Notes under the pieces: model-generated | What the model was told of the DNA's origin: nothing | The model's database searches: none | What the model saw: only the letters and a program-made list of their open reading frames with translations | Assembly: GCA_045580165.1 (NCBI GenBank) | Contig: JAZNNG010000061.1 | Span: 1 to 62,695 of the forward strand | DNA: 62,695 bases | Direction of reading: 5' to 3' | Origin: UBA4717 sp045580165 | GTDB lineage: Bacteria > Bacillota > Clostridia > Oscillospirales > CAG-272 | Translations under genes and position numbers: made by a program | Shown here: one piece after another, positions 7,791 to 16,248 of the stretch | Layout of the letters: the number at the start of each line of letters is the position of its first letter | Numbering within the stretch: the stretch's first letter is position 1

Positions 7791-9212
7791 ATGAAAACAG
7801 TTAAGGACATTCTGAATATCATTAAGGAAAATGATATTAAAATGGTAGACTTCAAGATGGTCGACATCAACGGTCAGTACCGTCACGTTACCATTCCCGC
7901 AAAGAACTTCTCCGAAGAAACAATGAAGAACGGTATCGGCTTTGACGCGTCCAACTACGGCTACGCGGTAGTAGAAAAGAGCGATATGGTGTTCATCCCC
8001 GACCCCGACACCGCAGTAATCGATCCCTTCTGCCAGATCCCCACACTTTCTATGACGGGTAACGCGATGATAATCGACAACCCCGAAAACAGACCTCTTG
8101 CTCAGTATCCGCGAAACATCGTTCTCGCGGCTGAAAACTATATGAGAGAGTGCGGTATTGCCGACACTATGAAGATACTTCCCGAATTCGAGTTCTATCT
8201 CTTTGACCAGGTAGGATGGGAGGTATCCCCGAACTCCATCGGTATGTCTCTCGACGCGGCTCAGACATATTGGAACAGTGCGGTTGAAGGTACCGGTACG
8301 GTAGTTGCAAAGCAGAAGAACTACCATATAGCAAAGCCCTTTGACGTTTCTTACGAAGCAAGAAGCGAAATGGTTATGCTTATCGAGGAAGCAGGTATTC
8401 CGCTTAACTACCATCACCCCGAGGTTGGCGCTGCGGGACAGTTTGAGATCGAGCCCGGTCTCGGCGAGATGTCCAAGATGGCAGACGCTACCATGATGAT
8501 AAAGTATATTATCCACAACGTAGCAAAGAAGTACGGTATGTCTGCAACCTTTATGCCCAAGCCTGTAATGGGAGAAGCAGGAAACGGTATGCACGTTCAT
8601 ATGCTTCTTATGAAGGACGGCAAGCCCGTGTTCTCGGACGACAACGGTTATTCGCACCTCAGCCGTGAGGCTCACTACTTTATGGGCGGACTTCTCAAGC
8701 ACATCGCGTCTCTCTGTGCGCTCACAAATCCCAGCACCAACTCCTTCAAGAGACTCGTTCCCGGCTTTGAGGCTCCCGTAACCGTAGGCTACGCAACCTC
8801 CAACAGAAGTGCGGTAATCCGTATCCCCGCATACGCAAAGGCTCCCGAGCTCAGACGCTTCGAGCTCAGAAACCCCGACGCGACCTGCAACCCCTACTTC
8901 TGCTACGCCGCAATTCTTATGGCAGGTATTGACGGTATCAAGAATAAGATCGATCCTCACGAGAACGGATGGGGCCCGTACGATATGAACCTCTTCCACT
9001 TAAGCGACGAGGAAAAGGCAAAGCTCAAGCACCTTCCCACCTCTCTCGAGGCAGCTCTCGATGCGCTTGAGGCAGACCACGATTACCTCACCGCAGGCGG
9101 AGTATTCCCCGAGGAGCTTCTTACAAACTTTATCAAGACCAAGAGAGAAGAATGCAGTCAGCTTTCAAGAATTCCTCACCCCGCAGAATTTGATAAGTAC
9201 TACAATCTTTAA
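7791..9212 (+). CDS. glnA: Glutamine synthetase, type I
   Basis: Makes glutamine from glutamate, ammonia and ATP in the cytosol. The 473 residues show the type I signatures: FDASNYGYAVVEKSD near 50, the metal-binding PEFEFYLFD near 127, GAAGQFEIEP near 217, and MGEAGNGMHVHM near 260. The length and C-terminus (SLEEALxALexDxxYLxAGGVF-like, ending PHPAEFDKYYNL) are of the GSI-beta kind. The tyrosine that is adenylylated in enteric enzymes (NLYDLPPEE) is replaced by phenylalanine (NLFHLSDEE, F402), so control by adenylyltransferase is not expected. The ribosome binding site is AAGGAG. The gene appears monocistronic, with a strong terminator behind it. Confidence 0.95.
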   Translation: MKTVKDILNIIKENDIKMVDFKMVDINGQYRHVTIPAKNFSEETMKNGIGFDASNYGYAVVEKSDMVFIPDPDTAVIDPFCQIPTLSMTGNAMIIDNPENRPLAQYPRNIVLAAENYMRECGIADTMKILPEFEFYLFDQVGWEVSPNSIGMSLDAAQTYWNSAVEGTGTVVAKQKNYHIAKPFDVSYEARSEMVMLIEEAGIPLNYHHPEVGAAGQFEIEPGLGEMSKMADATMMIKYIIHNVAKKYGMSATFMPKPVMGEAGNGMHVHMLLMKDGKPVFSDDNGYSHLSREAHYFMGGLLKHIASLCALTNPSTNSFKRLVPGFEAPVTVGYATSNRSAVIRIPAYAKAPELRRFELRNPDATCNPYFCYAAILMAGIDGIKNKIDPHENGWGPYDMNLFHLSDEEKAKLKHLPTSLEAALDALEADHDYLTAGGVFPEELLTNFIKTKREECSQLSRIPHPAEFDKYYNL

Positions 9213-9218
9213 TAAAAA

Positions 9219-9251
9219 CAAAACGCCGAGCCTGAATGCTCGGCGTTTTGT
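9219..9251 (+). terminator. Rho-independent terminator of glnA
   Basis: ACAAAACGCCGAGC pairs with GCTCGGCGTTTTGT around a 6-nt loop; the stem is perfect over 14 bp. Confidence 0.9.
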
Positions 9252-9378
9252 GTATAAAGAAAACCCCGCGCGTCGTGGCATGGTTAAGTAAAGGCTATTG
9301 CCGGTGAGCAGAAAAAACGAAGGATATTGATGATGTAAATGCTATGTGAAACAAGTAATAGTATCAGACTTGCTTTTT

Positions 9379-9574
9379 GAAGCCTTCCCCTTGAGGAGAA
9401 GGTGGGTACGTTAGCTGACGGATGAGGTGTAACAACGAGAAATTGTAGAACACCTCATCAGTCACTTCGCGATAGCTTGTCTTGTTGCGACTCGGTCACA
9501 CCTCGGGTCTGATATGCTATCGGCAGATCACTCACTGTCTCGGCGCCGCTTTGCTACTCATAAAGGGAAGCCTC
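9379..9574. repeat. Palindromic intergenic repeat element (MITE-like)
   Basis: The gap between glnA and the AraC gene has no gene. It holds a nested palindrome: imperfect ends GAAGCCTTCCCCTT... and ...AAGGGAAGCCTC, GATGAGGTGT (9421-9430) facing ACACCTCATC (9450-9459), and CGATAGC (9470-9476) facing GCTATCG (9516-9522). The GCCTTCCCC-TTGAGG...GGATGAGG core resembles, from memory, an intergenic repeat common in gut Clostridia. There is no transposase. The stretch 9252-9378 shows nothing recognisable. Confidence 0.65.
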
Positions 9575-9589
9575 AAAACGGGGGGATAC

Positions 9590-10363
9590 TTATTTAGACT
9601 TTGGACTGACACCGAACCTTTTTCGGTAAAGCTTGCAGAAGTAGCTGATGTCACCGAAGCCGCAGGATGCGGCAACCGTCTTCAGCTTTACGTCGGGCTC
9701 GGCGAGCAGAATACTTTTTGCTTGTAAAAGTCTGGTTTCTATGATCTTCTCAAATACCGTCATATTATATTTTGCCTTGAATTCGCGGCAAAGCTTTGCC
9801 TTTGAATAGGGGTAGAGCTTCAGTATGTCGTCAAGCGAGAGCTCTGAGGCGTAGTTTGCCTCGATGTAGTAGTAGACCTCCTCGATGGAGGAGTATTCCT
9901 TTTTGCAGTTTTCCTCGAAGTAGGCGATAACTGCGTAATAGGTGACGGCGCAAAGCGTGGGTATGTCCTTTATACTGTCGAACATATCGAATATTTTATT
10001 GACGTTACGCTCAAATGCCGCACAGCTTTTGCCCGTATAAAGCTTGAAATCACCGAGCGCGTAATAGTTTCTTATACCATTTACTCCGTCACCGTCGTAA
10101 GCGATGTACGTGGTCGAAAAATCACGGCTTCCGTAATATTCGTGACATACGTTTGCCTTAATGTAAAACATATCACCCTTTTCAAGGGGGAATACCTCGT
10201 CCTCGATCTTTACAATGCCGTTCCCCCCGGTAACCAGAAATATCTGGTCACAAGGATATCCCTCGGGTCTGAATATCCTGTGTTGAGGGAAATTTATATC
10301 TGCGCTCGTTGGGTATATTGAAAATAACGTAAGCTCGTTCGTTATGGTGGTCCTGTTTTTCAA
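9590..10363 (-). CDS. AraC family transcriptional regulator
   Basis: A 257-residue regulator. The N-terminal half is a cupin-type sensor domain (FPLEKGDMFYIKANVCHEYYG near 55-75). The C-terminal 100 residues are the double helix-turn-helix of AraC/XylS proteins, ending VAASCGFGDISYFCKLYRKRFGVSP. It is divergent from the beta-galactosidase gene, with 128 bp between them. The layout suggests that it controls that gene in response to a sugar. The end of the gene abuts the palindromic repeat. Confidence 0.9.
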   Translation of the reverse strand: MKNRTTITNELTLFSIYPTSADINFPQHRIFRPEGYPCDQIFLVTGGNGIVKIEDEVFPLEKGDMFYIKANVCHEYYGSRDFSTTYIAYDGDGVNGIRNYYALGDFKLYTGKSCAAFERNVNKIFDMFDSIKDIPTLCAVTYYAVIAYFEENCKKEYSSIEEVYYYIEANYASELSLDDILKLYPYSKAKLCREFKAKYNMTVFEKIIETRLLQAKSILLAEPDVKLKTVAASCGFGDISYFCKLYRKRFGVSPKSK

Positions 10364-10410
10364 AGAATACTCCTTGATAATATAGTTATATAAAAAATAC
10401 GATAATTATA

Positions 10411-10439
10411 TTGAAAACGGCGTAAATTTATAATATAAT
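10411..10439 (+). promoter_or_regulatory. Promoter of the beta-galactosidase gene, containing the shared 16-bp element
   Basis: TTGAAA at 10411-10416 and TATAAT at 10434-10439 are 17 bp apart. TATTGAAAACGGCGTA (10409-10424) is identical to 1891-1906. A regulator such as the divergent AraC protein could bind it. Confidence 0.75.
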
Positions 10440-10491
10440 TATAACAGAAAATATAATCGGTGTCAACGCACCGTAAAGAAAGGGAATAATT

Positions 10492-13347
10492 ATGAAAAAA
10501 TACGAGGATCTTCATCACATCAGTGAAAACCGTATGCCGCAAAGAGCCTACTATATCCCGAAGGACGGATGTATCTCATTAAACGGCGACTGGGATTTCA
10601 AATACTACGAATGTGATTTTGAGGAAAACTATACCCAAAAAGAATGGGGAACAATAGACGTTCCGTCCTGCTGGCAGCTTCGCGGCTACGGCAACCCCAA
10701 CTACGCAAACGTAGCATATCCCCACCCCTACGATCCGCCCTTCGTTCCGAACGAAAACCCTATGGGTGTTTACAGAAAGAATGTTGAGATAAAGGACGCG
10801 TCGAGAAAGACCTACATAGTTTTCGAGGGTGTGTCGAGCTGCCTTGAGCTTTTCGTCAACGGCAAGTACGTAGGATACACTCAGGGAAGCCACCTTCAGG
10901 CAGAATTTGACATAAGCGATGTCGTTGTAAACGGTAACAACGAAGTTATCGCCAAGGTCCGCAAATGGTGTTCGGGAAGCTACCTCGAGGATCAGGACTT
11001 CTTCAGATTCCACGGTATCTTCAGAGACGTTTACGTTCTCTCGAGACCTGTCGGCCATATCCGCGATATCAAGATCGTAACAAATGATAACGATATCGAC
11101 ATAGTATTCGACGGCAAGGCAGATATCACGCTTCTTGACGCATCGGGCAAGACTCTTGCTAAAAAAAGCGCCGAGGGTGCGGCAACCTTTACCGTTGAAG
11201 ATCCGACTCTTTGGAATGCGGAAAAGCCTTACCTCTACGAGCTTTTGTTCGAGTATGAGGGTGAAGTTATCTCGCAGAAGATAGGCTTCGTTACATTCAA
11301 GATAGGCAAGGACTGCGAGTTCCTCGTAAACGGAGTTGAGGTAAAGCTCAAGGGTGTAAACCACCACGATACAACACCCACCGAGGGCTGGTGTATGACG
11401 GTTGAGGATATCCGCCGCGACCTTCTCCTTATGAAGAAGCTCAACATCAACACGATAAGAACATCCCACTATCCCCCTACACCCAAGTTCCTCGAGCTTT
11501 GCGACGAGCTCGGCTTCTACGTTCTTCTTGAGACCGACCTCGAAACTCACGGTACTCATAACAGAAATATTCAGAATCCCGGTTACTACGACTTCCTCGA
11601 TAATCCCGAATGGACCTGCTCGAATCCCGATTGGGAGCACGCGTACGTTGAACGTATGGAAAGAGCATACAACAGAGACAAGAACCACACGTCTATCTTC
11701 GGCTGGTCAACGGGTAACGAAAGCGGACACGGCGAAAATCACCGCGCTATGATAAGATTTATCAGAGCAAACGATCCCCGCCGACTCGTTCACGCAGAGG
11801 ACGCATCAAGAGCAGCAGATATGTGTGAACATTATCACAGAGATACCAAGTACCTCGGAGATTACGTAGACCTTCACTCCAAGATGTACGATCCGCTTGA
11901 GGTTATTGAAAAGAAGCTCAATGATCCCGACTTCAAAAAGCCCTTCTTCTCTTGTGAATACGCACACGCAATGGGTAACGGTCCCGGCGACGTCTGCGAT
12001 TATTGGAAGCTCACCTATAAGTACAAGAACTTTATCGGCGGATGCGTATGGGAATGGGCAGACCACACCGTAATTGTTGACGGCGTGCCGAAATACGGCG
12101 GAGACTTTGAGGGTGAGCTTACTTACGACGGCAACTTCTGCTGTGACGGTATGGTATTCCACGACAGAAGCCTCAAGGCAGGCTCGCTTGAGGTCAAAGC
12201 GGCTTATCAGTATATGGACTGCACTCTTGAGGATGATGAGGTCGTTGTTCTCAACAGATATAACTTCACAAATCTTAACGAATATAAGTTCAAGTATGAG
12301 GTAAAGGTTGACGGCGAGGTTATTTCAGGTGATACCCTTGCCCTTGACGTTGAGCCCGAAAAGACCGCAAGAGTAAAGATCGCGCTTCCCGAAAAGTGCA
12401 AGCTCGGCGCGTTCGTGAACTGCTACCTTTATGACAAAGACGAGTACTGTGTAGCGCAGAAGCAGCTTGAGCTTCCCGCAACTTATGAAAAGGAAAAGCC
12501 CTGCGACACTCCTGCAAATGCAGTCGAGGACGCAAACTTCGTAATCTTTGAGGGCGACGGATTCAAGTACACCTTCTCAAAGGACCTCGGCACCTTCGTA
12601 AGCGTTATCAAGAACGGTGCAGAGCAGCTTGTTGCCCCCATAAAGTTAACGACGATGCGCGCTCCTATCGACAACGAAAGATATGTCAAGAGTAAATGGT
12701 ATTGGCAGAGTCCGTACAATGCGGAAAACCTTGACAAGACCTTTGAAAAGACATATCAGTGCAGTCTTGACGGTAACGTCATTACCGTAAAGGGCAGTCT
12801 TGCGGGCGTTTCGAGAAAGCCTTACTTCAAGTACACGGCTATCTACGCGGTAACCGCAGACGGCAGAATAAACGTAACTCTTTCGGGCGACATCAAGGAA
12901 GAGTGCCCGTGGCTCCCGAGACTCGGCTTTGAGATAAGGACTCCTCTTGAGCATACCGAGTTCAAGTACTTTGGTATGGGACCGTTTGAGAACTACAGTG
13001 ATATGAATCACGCTTCTATGATAGATTTCTACGAGAGTGATGCCGACAGCGAGTACGTAAGCTACATTATGCCTCAGGAGCACGGTAACCATATTAAGAC
13101 CAAGCGTCTTGAAATGAAGAACGGTCTTGTTTTTGAGTCTGAAAAGATGGAAATAAACGTGTCCCGCTACACGTCCAAAATGCTTATGGACGCACAGCAT
13201 CAGGATGAGCTTGTAAAGTCTGATTTCGTTAATATCCGTATAGATTACAAGAATTCGGGACTCGGCTCGCATTCCTGCGGACCGGAGCTTGCGAAGGAAT
13301 ACAGACTTGACGAAAAGAAGATCTGCTTTACGTTCAGCATAAGATAA
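10492..13347 (+). CDS. lacZ: Beta-galactosidase, glycoside hydrolase family 2
   Basis: Hydrolyses terminal beta-galactosides in the cytosol (no signal peptide). The 951 residues follow the long LacZ layout: sugar-binding domain (about 25-200), immunoglobulin-like domain (about 200-280), TIM barrel (about 280-570), another beta domain, and the C-terminal small-chain domain (about 690-950). The acid/base is E410 in GWSTGNESG and the nucleophile is E489 in FFSCEYAHAMGNGPG. The start IPKDGCISLNGDWDFKY and VPSCWQLRGYGNPNY are typical of GH2. It is divergent from an AraC regulator. Confidence 0.93.
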   Translation: MKKYEDLHHISENRMPQRAYYIPKDGCISLNGDWDFKYYECDFEENYTQKEWGTIDVPSCWQLRGYGNPNYANVAYPHPYDPPFVPNENPMGVYRKNVEIKDASRKTYIVFEGVSSCLELFVNGKYVGYTQGSHLQAEFDISDVVVNGNNEVIAKVRKWCSGSYLEDQDFFRFHGIFRDVYVLSRPVGHIRDIKIVTNDNDIDIVFDGKADITLLDASGKTLAKKSAEGAATFTVEDPTLWNAEKPYLYELLFEYEGEVISQKIGFVTFKIGKDCEFLVNGVEVKLKGVNHHDTTPTEGWCMTVEDIRRDLLLMKKLNINTIRTSHYPPTPKFLELCDELGFYVLLETDLETHGTHNRNIQNPGYYDFLDNPEWTCSNPDWEHAYVERMERAYNRDKNHTSIFGWSTGNESGHGENHRAMIRFIRANDPRRLVHAEDASRAADMCEHYHRDTKYLGDYVDLHSKMYDPLEVIEKKLNDPDFKKPFFSCEYAHAMGNGPGDVCDYWKLTYKYKNFIGGCVWEWADHTVIVDGVPKYGGDFEGELTYDGNFCCDGMVFHDRSLKAGSLEVKAAYQYMDCTLEDDEVVVLNRYNFTNLNEYKFKYEVKVDGEVISGDTLALDVEPEKTARVKIALPEKCKLGAFVNCYLYDKDEYCVAQKQLELPATYEKEKPCDTPANAVEDANFVIFEGDGFKYTFSKDLGTFVSVIKNGAEQLVAPIKLTTMRAPIDNERYVKSKWYWQSPYNAENLDKTFEKTYQCSLDGNVITVKGSLAGVSRKPYFKYTAIYAVTADGRINVTLSGDIKEECPWLPRLGFEIRTPLEHTEFKYFGMGPFENYSDMNHASMIDFYESDADSEYVSYIMPQEHGNHIKTKRLEMKNGLVFESEKMEINVSRYTSKMLMDAQHQDELVKSDFVNIRIDYKNSGLGSHSCGPELAKEYRLDEKKICFTFSIR

Positions 13348-13350
13348 ACC

Positions 13351-13390
13351 AAAATAACCGCTGCAGGATACACCTGCGGCGGTTATTTTT
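13351..13390 (+). terminator. Rho-independent terminator of the beta-galactosidase gene
   Basis: AAAATAACCGC-t-GCAGG pairs with CCTGC-g-GCGGTTATTTT, followed by T residues. Confidence 0.9.
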
Positions 13391-13525
13391 ACGAAAATTT
13401 GTTTTTGTTATTGTATTTTTTACATATTTGTGTTAAAATAAATTTGTATGCGGATTTTCGGGCATACATAAGTAGCTTCAGGCAAAAATGCCTGCATTGT
13501 TGTGATATAAAACAGAGGAAAAACA

Positions 13526-15283
13526 ATGGGAATTTTTGAAATTTTTGCTCTTATCGGCGGACTTGCGTTGTTCCTTTACGGTATGGACCTTATGGGAGAC
13601 AGTCTCAAGAAGCTCGCCGGCGGTAAGCTTGAGTCAATTCTCGCAAGGCTTACTTCAAACAGAGTCAAAGGATTTTTGCTCGGATTTATAGTTACCGCTA
13701 TAATTCAGTCGTCCTCAGCGACGACGGTTATGCTTGTAGGCTTCGTAAACTCGGGCATTATGAAGCTCGGACAGACCATAAGCATAATATTGGGTGCCAA
13801 TATCGGTACGACGGTTACCGCGTGGCTCCTCAGTACTACCGAGATCGACGGTACGGCATCATTCGTAATGAGCCTTCTCAAGCCCGACTCGTTCACGCCT
13901 ATCCTTGCGGCAATTGGCCTTCTTATGATAATGATGTCCAAGAGAGACAAGAACAAGAACGTAGGCGCTATGCTTATGGGCTTTGCTATTCTTATGTTCG
14001 GTATGGATATGATGAGTGGCGCGGTCGGAGGACTCAAGGATAACGAAGGCTTCAGAAACCTTCTTACAATGTTCTCAAATCCCGTGCTCGGTATTCTTGT
14101 CGGTACGATATTTACGGCGATCATTCAGTCGTCCTCGGCATCGGTCGGTGTGCTTCAGGCATTGTCGCTCTCCTGCGCGATTCCGTTCTCGACGGCTCTC
14201 CCCGTAATTCTCGGAATGAACATCGGCACTACCATTACTCCTATTATCTCATCCGTCAACGGAAACACGGACTCGAAGAGAGTTGCTTTTACCTGCCTTT
14301 ACGTCAAGATGGTAGGCGTAATAATTATCTCAAGTATTTTCTATGCGATAAGCGCGGTGTTCCCGTTTGAATTTCTCGCATCCAATGCGAGCCCGTCAAC
14401 CATCGCTATCGTACACACTCTGTTTAATGTGTTCTCTACTATAATTCTCCTTCCGTTCTGCTCGCTCTTTGAAAAGCTTGCGATAAAGACGGTAAAGGGC
14501 AAGAAGGATGAAAAGGAAGCAGACGTATTTGCTACTCTTGACGAGAGATTCCTTGAAATCCCCGGCTTTGCCGTTGAAAAGTGCCGCGACCTCGTTGGCG
14601 ATATGGCGCGCATCTCGACCGACGCGTTTGCGAAGGCGACAAAGCTTCTCGACAATTTCGACGAAGGAGAATTTGCCGAGGTCGACAGACTCGAATCCCT
14701 TATCGATAAGTACGAGGATAAGACCAGCTCGTATCTTGTAAAGATCGCAGCGACCAATCTTTCATCGAAGGACAGTAAGGTCGTGTCAGAGCTTTTACAC
14801 TGTATCGGTGACATAGAGAGAATTTCCGACCACGCGCTCAATATCGCAGAGGTTGCAAAGGAAGTATACGATAAGAAGATATCCTTCTCCCAAAAGGCTA
14901 AGGATGACATAGCGGTTATTACTGCCGCAGCAAGTGAGATACTCGACCTTGCGACCGCAGTTCTCGTTAACGATGACCTTGATATGGCAAAGAAGGTAGA
15001 GCCTCTTGAGCAGGTTATAGACAGACTCAAGAGAAAGATAAAGGCGGGACACATAACAAGACTCCAGCAGGGCGACTGCACGATGGAGCTTGGCTTTATT
15101 CTCTCAGACCTTCTCACAAACTACGAGAGAATTTCCGACCACTGCTCGAATATCGCGGTATGCTTTATCGAGATAGCAAACGACTCCTTTGAGGCTCACG
15201 AATATCTTAATCAGATCAAATCCGGTGAGGAAGAATTCGTTTCAATGTACGAGTCCTACAAGCAGAAATATTATATGGCTTGA
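13526..15283 (+). CDS. Na/Pi cotransporter family protein with C-terminal PhoU domain
   Basis: A 585-residue membrane protein that probably imports phosphate with sodium. Two inverted NptA-type repeats are visible, each with the diagnostic QSSSA motif: AIIQSSSATTVM near residue 55 and AIIQSSSASVGVL near 200. The C-terminal 240 residues are a soluble PhoU-like helical domain with two repeats, seen in ERISDHALNIAEVAKEV and ERISDHCSNIAVCFIEI. The gene has its own terminator and a 135-nt leader with a small CAGGC/GCCTG hairpin. Confidence 0.9.
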   Translation: MGIFEIFALIGGLALFLYGMDLMGDSLKKLAGGKLESILARLTSNRVKGFLLGFIVTAIIQSSSATTVMLVGFVNSGIMKLGQTISIILGANIGTTVTAWLLSTTEIDGTASFVMSLLKPDSFTPILAAIGLLMIMMSKRDKNKNVGAMLMGFAILMFGMDMMSGAVGGLKDNEGFRNLLTMFSNPVLGILVGTIFTAIIQSSSASVGVLQALSLSCAIPFSTALPVILGMNIGTTITPIISSVNGNTDSKRVAFTCLYVKMVGVIIISSIFYAISAVFPFEFLASNASPSTIAIVHTLFNVFSTIILLPFCSLFEKLAIKTVKGKKDEKEADVFATLDERFLEIPGFAVEKCRDLVGDMARISTDAFAKATKLLDNFDEGEFAEVDRLESLIDKYEDKTSSYLVKIAATNLSSKDSKVVSELLHCIGDIERISDHALNIAEVAKEVYDKKISFSQKAKDDIAVITAAASEILDLATAVLVNDDLDMAKKVEPLEQVIDRLKRKIKAGHITRLQQGDCTMELGFILSDLLTNYERISDHCSNIAVCFIEIANDSFEAHEYLNQIKSGEEEFVSMYESYKQKYYMA

Positions 15284-15290
15284 TTTTACG

Positions 15291-15320
15291 GCAGACACTC
15301 TTTTGGAGTGTCTGCTTTTT
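15291..15320 (+). terminator. Rho-independent terminator
   Basis: GCAGACACTC pairs with GAGTGTCTGC around ttttg, followed by TTTTT. Confidence 0.9.
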
Positions 15321-15332
15321 CTTTGTATTCCG

Positions 15333-15361
15333 TTGACTTTGTGAGTCTTGTGTGATATACT
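15333..15361 (+). promoter_or_regulatory. Promoter of the SGNH hydrolase gene
   Basis: TTGACT at 15333-15338 and TATACT at 15356-15361 are 17 bp apart. Confidence 0.8.
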
Positions 15362-15394
15362 AACGGTAACACCTTTTTGGGGAGGATATTTCAA

Positions 15395-16207
15395 ATGGAT
15401 ATTAATGATTTTTACGTCGGCGAAAACGAAAAGCCACTCGATAAGCTTGTAACTGACGGTGGATTCTGCGGAATTTTCAGAAGCATTACCTGTGTTGGTG
15501 ACAGCCTTTCTTCAGGTGAGTTCGAGGGAACAAATCAGGAAACGGGAGCTACTACGTGGCACGATATGTACGATTATTCGTGGGGGCAGTTTCTTGCGCG
15601 TATGGCAGGTACGACCGTGCAGAATTTTTCTCAAGGCGGTATGAGCGCGGTAGGCTACACCGTGAACTTTGCTTACCAGAAAAGACTATGGGATGCAGAC
15701 AAGGCTACACAGGCGTACATAATTGCCCTTGGGGTCAATGATATCAGCCAGATGATCGGCGGTCAGATAGAGTTTGGAGATGTATCCGACATCAATATTG
15801 ACAATTACGTTTTCAACAAAAAGACTTTCGTTGGATGCTACGCCGAAATAATACAGAGATACAAGACGATACAGCCGAAAGCCAAGTTTTTCCTTATGAC
15901 CATTCCCGAAACTCCCGGTGAAGATGAGAAGAGACGCGAGCTTTCAGAAAAGCATTCGGAGCTTCTTTATAAGCTTGCTGAGATGTTTGATAACATTTAC
16001 GTTCTTGATATGAGGAAATACTCACCCAAGTGGGATGCAGAATTCAAGAAGAACTATATGCTTGGCGGACATATGAATCCGCTGGGATATGCACTTGCCG
16101 CAAAAATGGTTGCGTCATATATTGACTATATTATCAGAAAAAATCCTAAAGACTTCAAGCAGGTCGGATTTATAGGAACTCCATATAAGAACACGAAAAG
16201 TGTATAA
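15395..16207 (+). CDS. SGNH/GDSL-family hydrolase
   Basis: A 270-residue cytosolic hydrolase, probably an esterase or sugar deacetylase. The ATG at 15395 is preferred because GGGGAGG lies just upstream. SGNH blocks are visible: ITCVGDSLSSGEF (catalytic Ser), NFSQGGMSAVGY (block II Gly), IIALGVNDI (block III Asn) and LGGHMNPLGYALA (block V His). The Asp that usually sits three residues before this His is a Leu here, so the catalytic set may be a dyad or use another acid. It stands alone between two terminators. Confidence 0.8.
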   Translation: MDINDFYVGENEKPLDKLVTDGGFCGIFRSITCVGDSLSSGEFEGTNQETGATTWHDMYDYSWGQFLARMAGTTVQNFSQGGMSAVGYTVNFAYQKRLWDADKATQAYIIALGVNDISQMIGGQIEFGDVSDINIDNYVFNKKTFVGCYAEIIQRYKTIQPKAKFFLMTIPETPGEDEKRRELSEKHSELLYKLAEMFDNIYVLDMRKYSPKWDAEFKKNYMLGGHMNPLGYALAAKMVASYIDYIIRKNPKDFKQVGFIGTPYKNTKSV

Positions 16208-16209
16208 AT

Positions 16210-16243
16210 AAAATCGGTGCGCTTACAAGGTGCACCGATTTTT
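16210..16243. terminator. Bidirectional terminator
   Basis: AAAATCGGTGC pairs with GCACCGATTTT between two convergent genes; runs of T follow on both strands. Confidence 0.85.
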
Positions 16244-16248
16244 ATTTT

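Noticed and set aside
7773..8999. A long reading frame opposite glnA
   Set aside because: It mirrors the codon pattern of glnA and has no start signal; glutamine synthetase is certain on the other strand. Similar antisense frames opposite the beta-galactosidase, capE, serC and the epimerase genes were left out for the same reason.
9379..9574. A CRISPR array or insertion sequence
   Set aside because: The repeats are inverted and nested, with no spacer pattern and no transposase gene.
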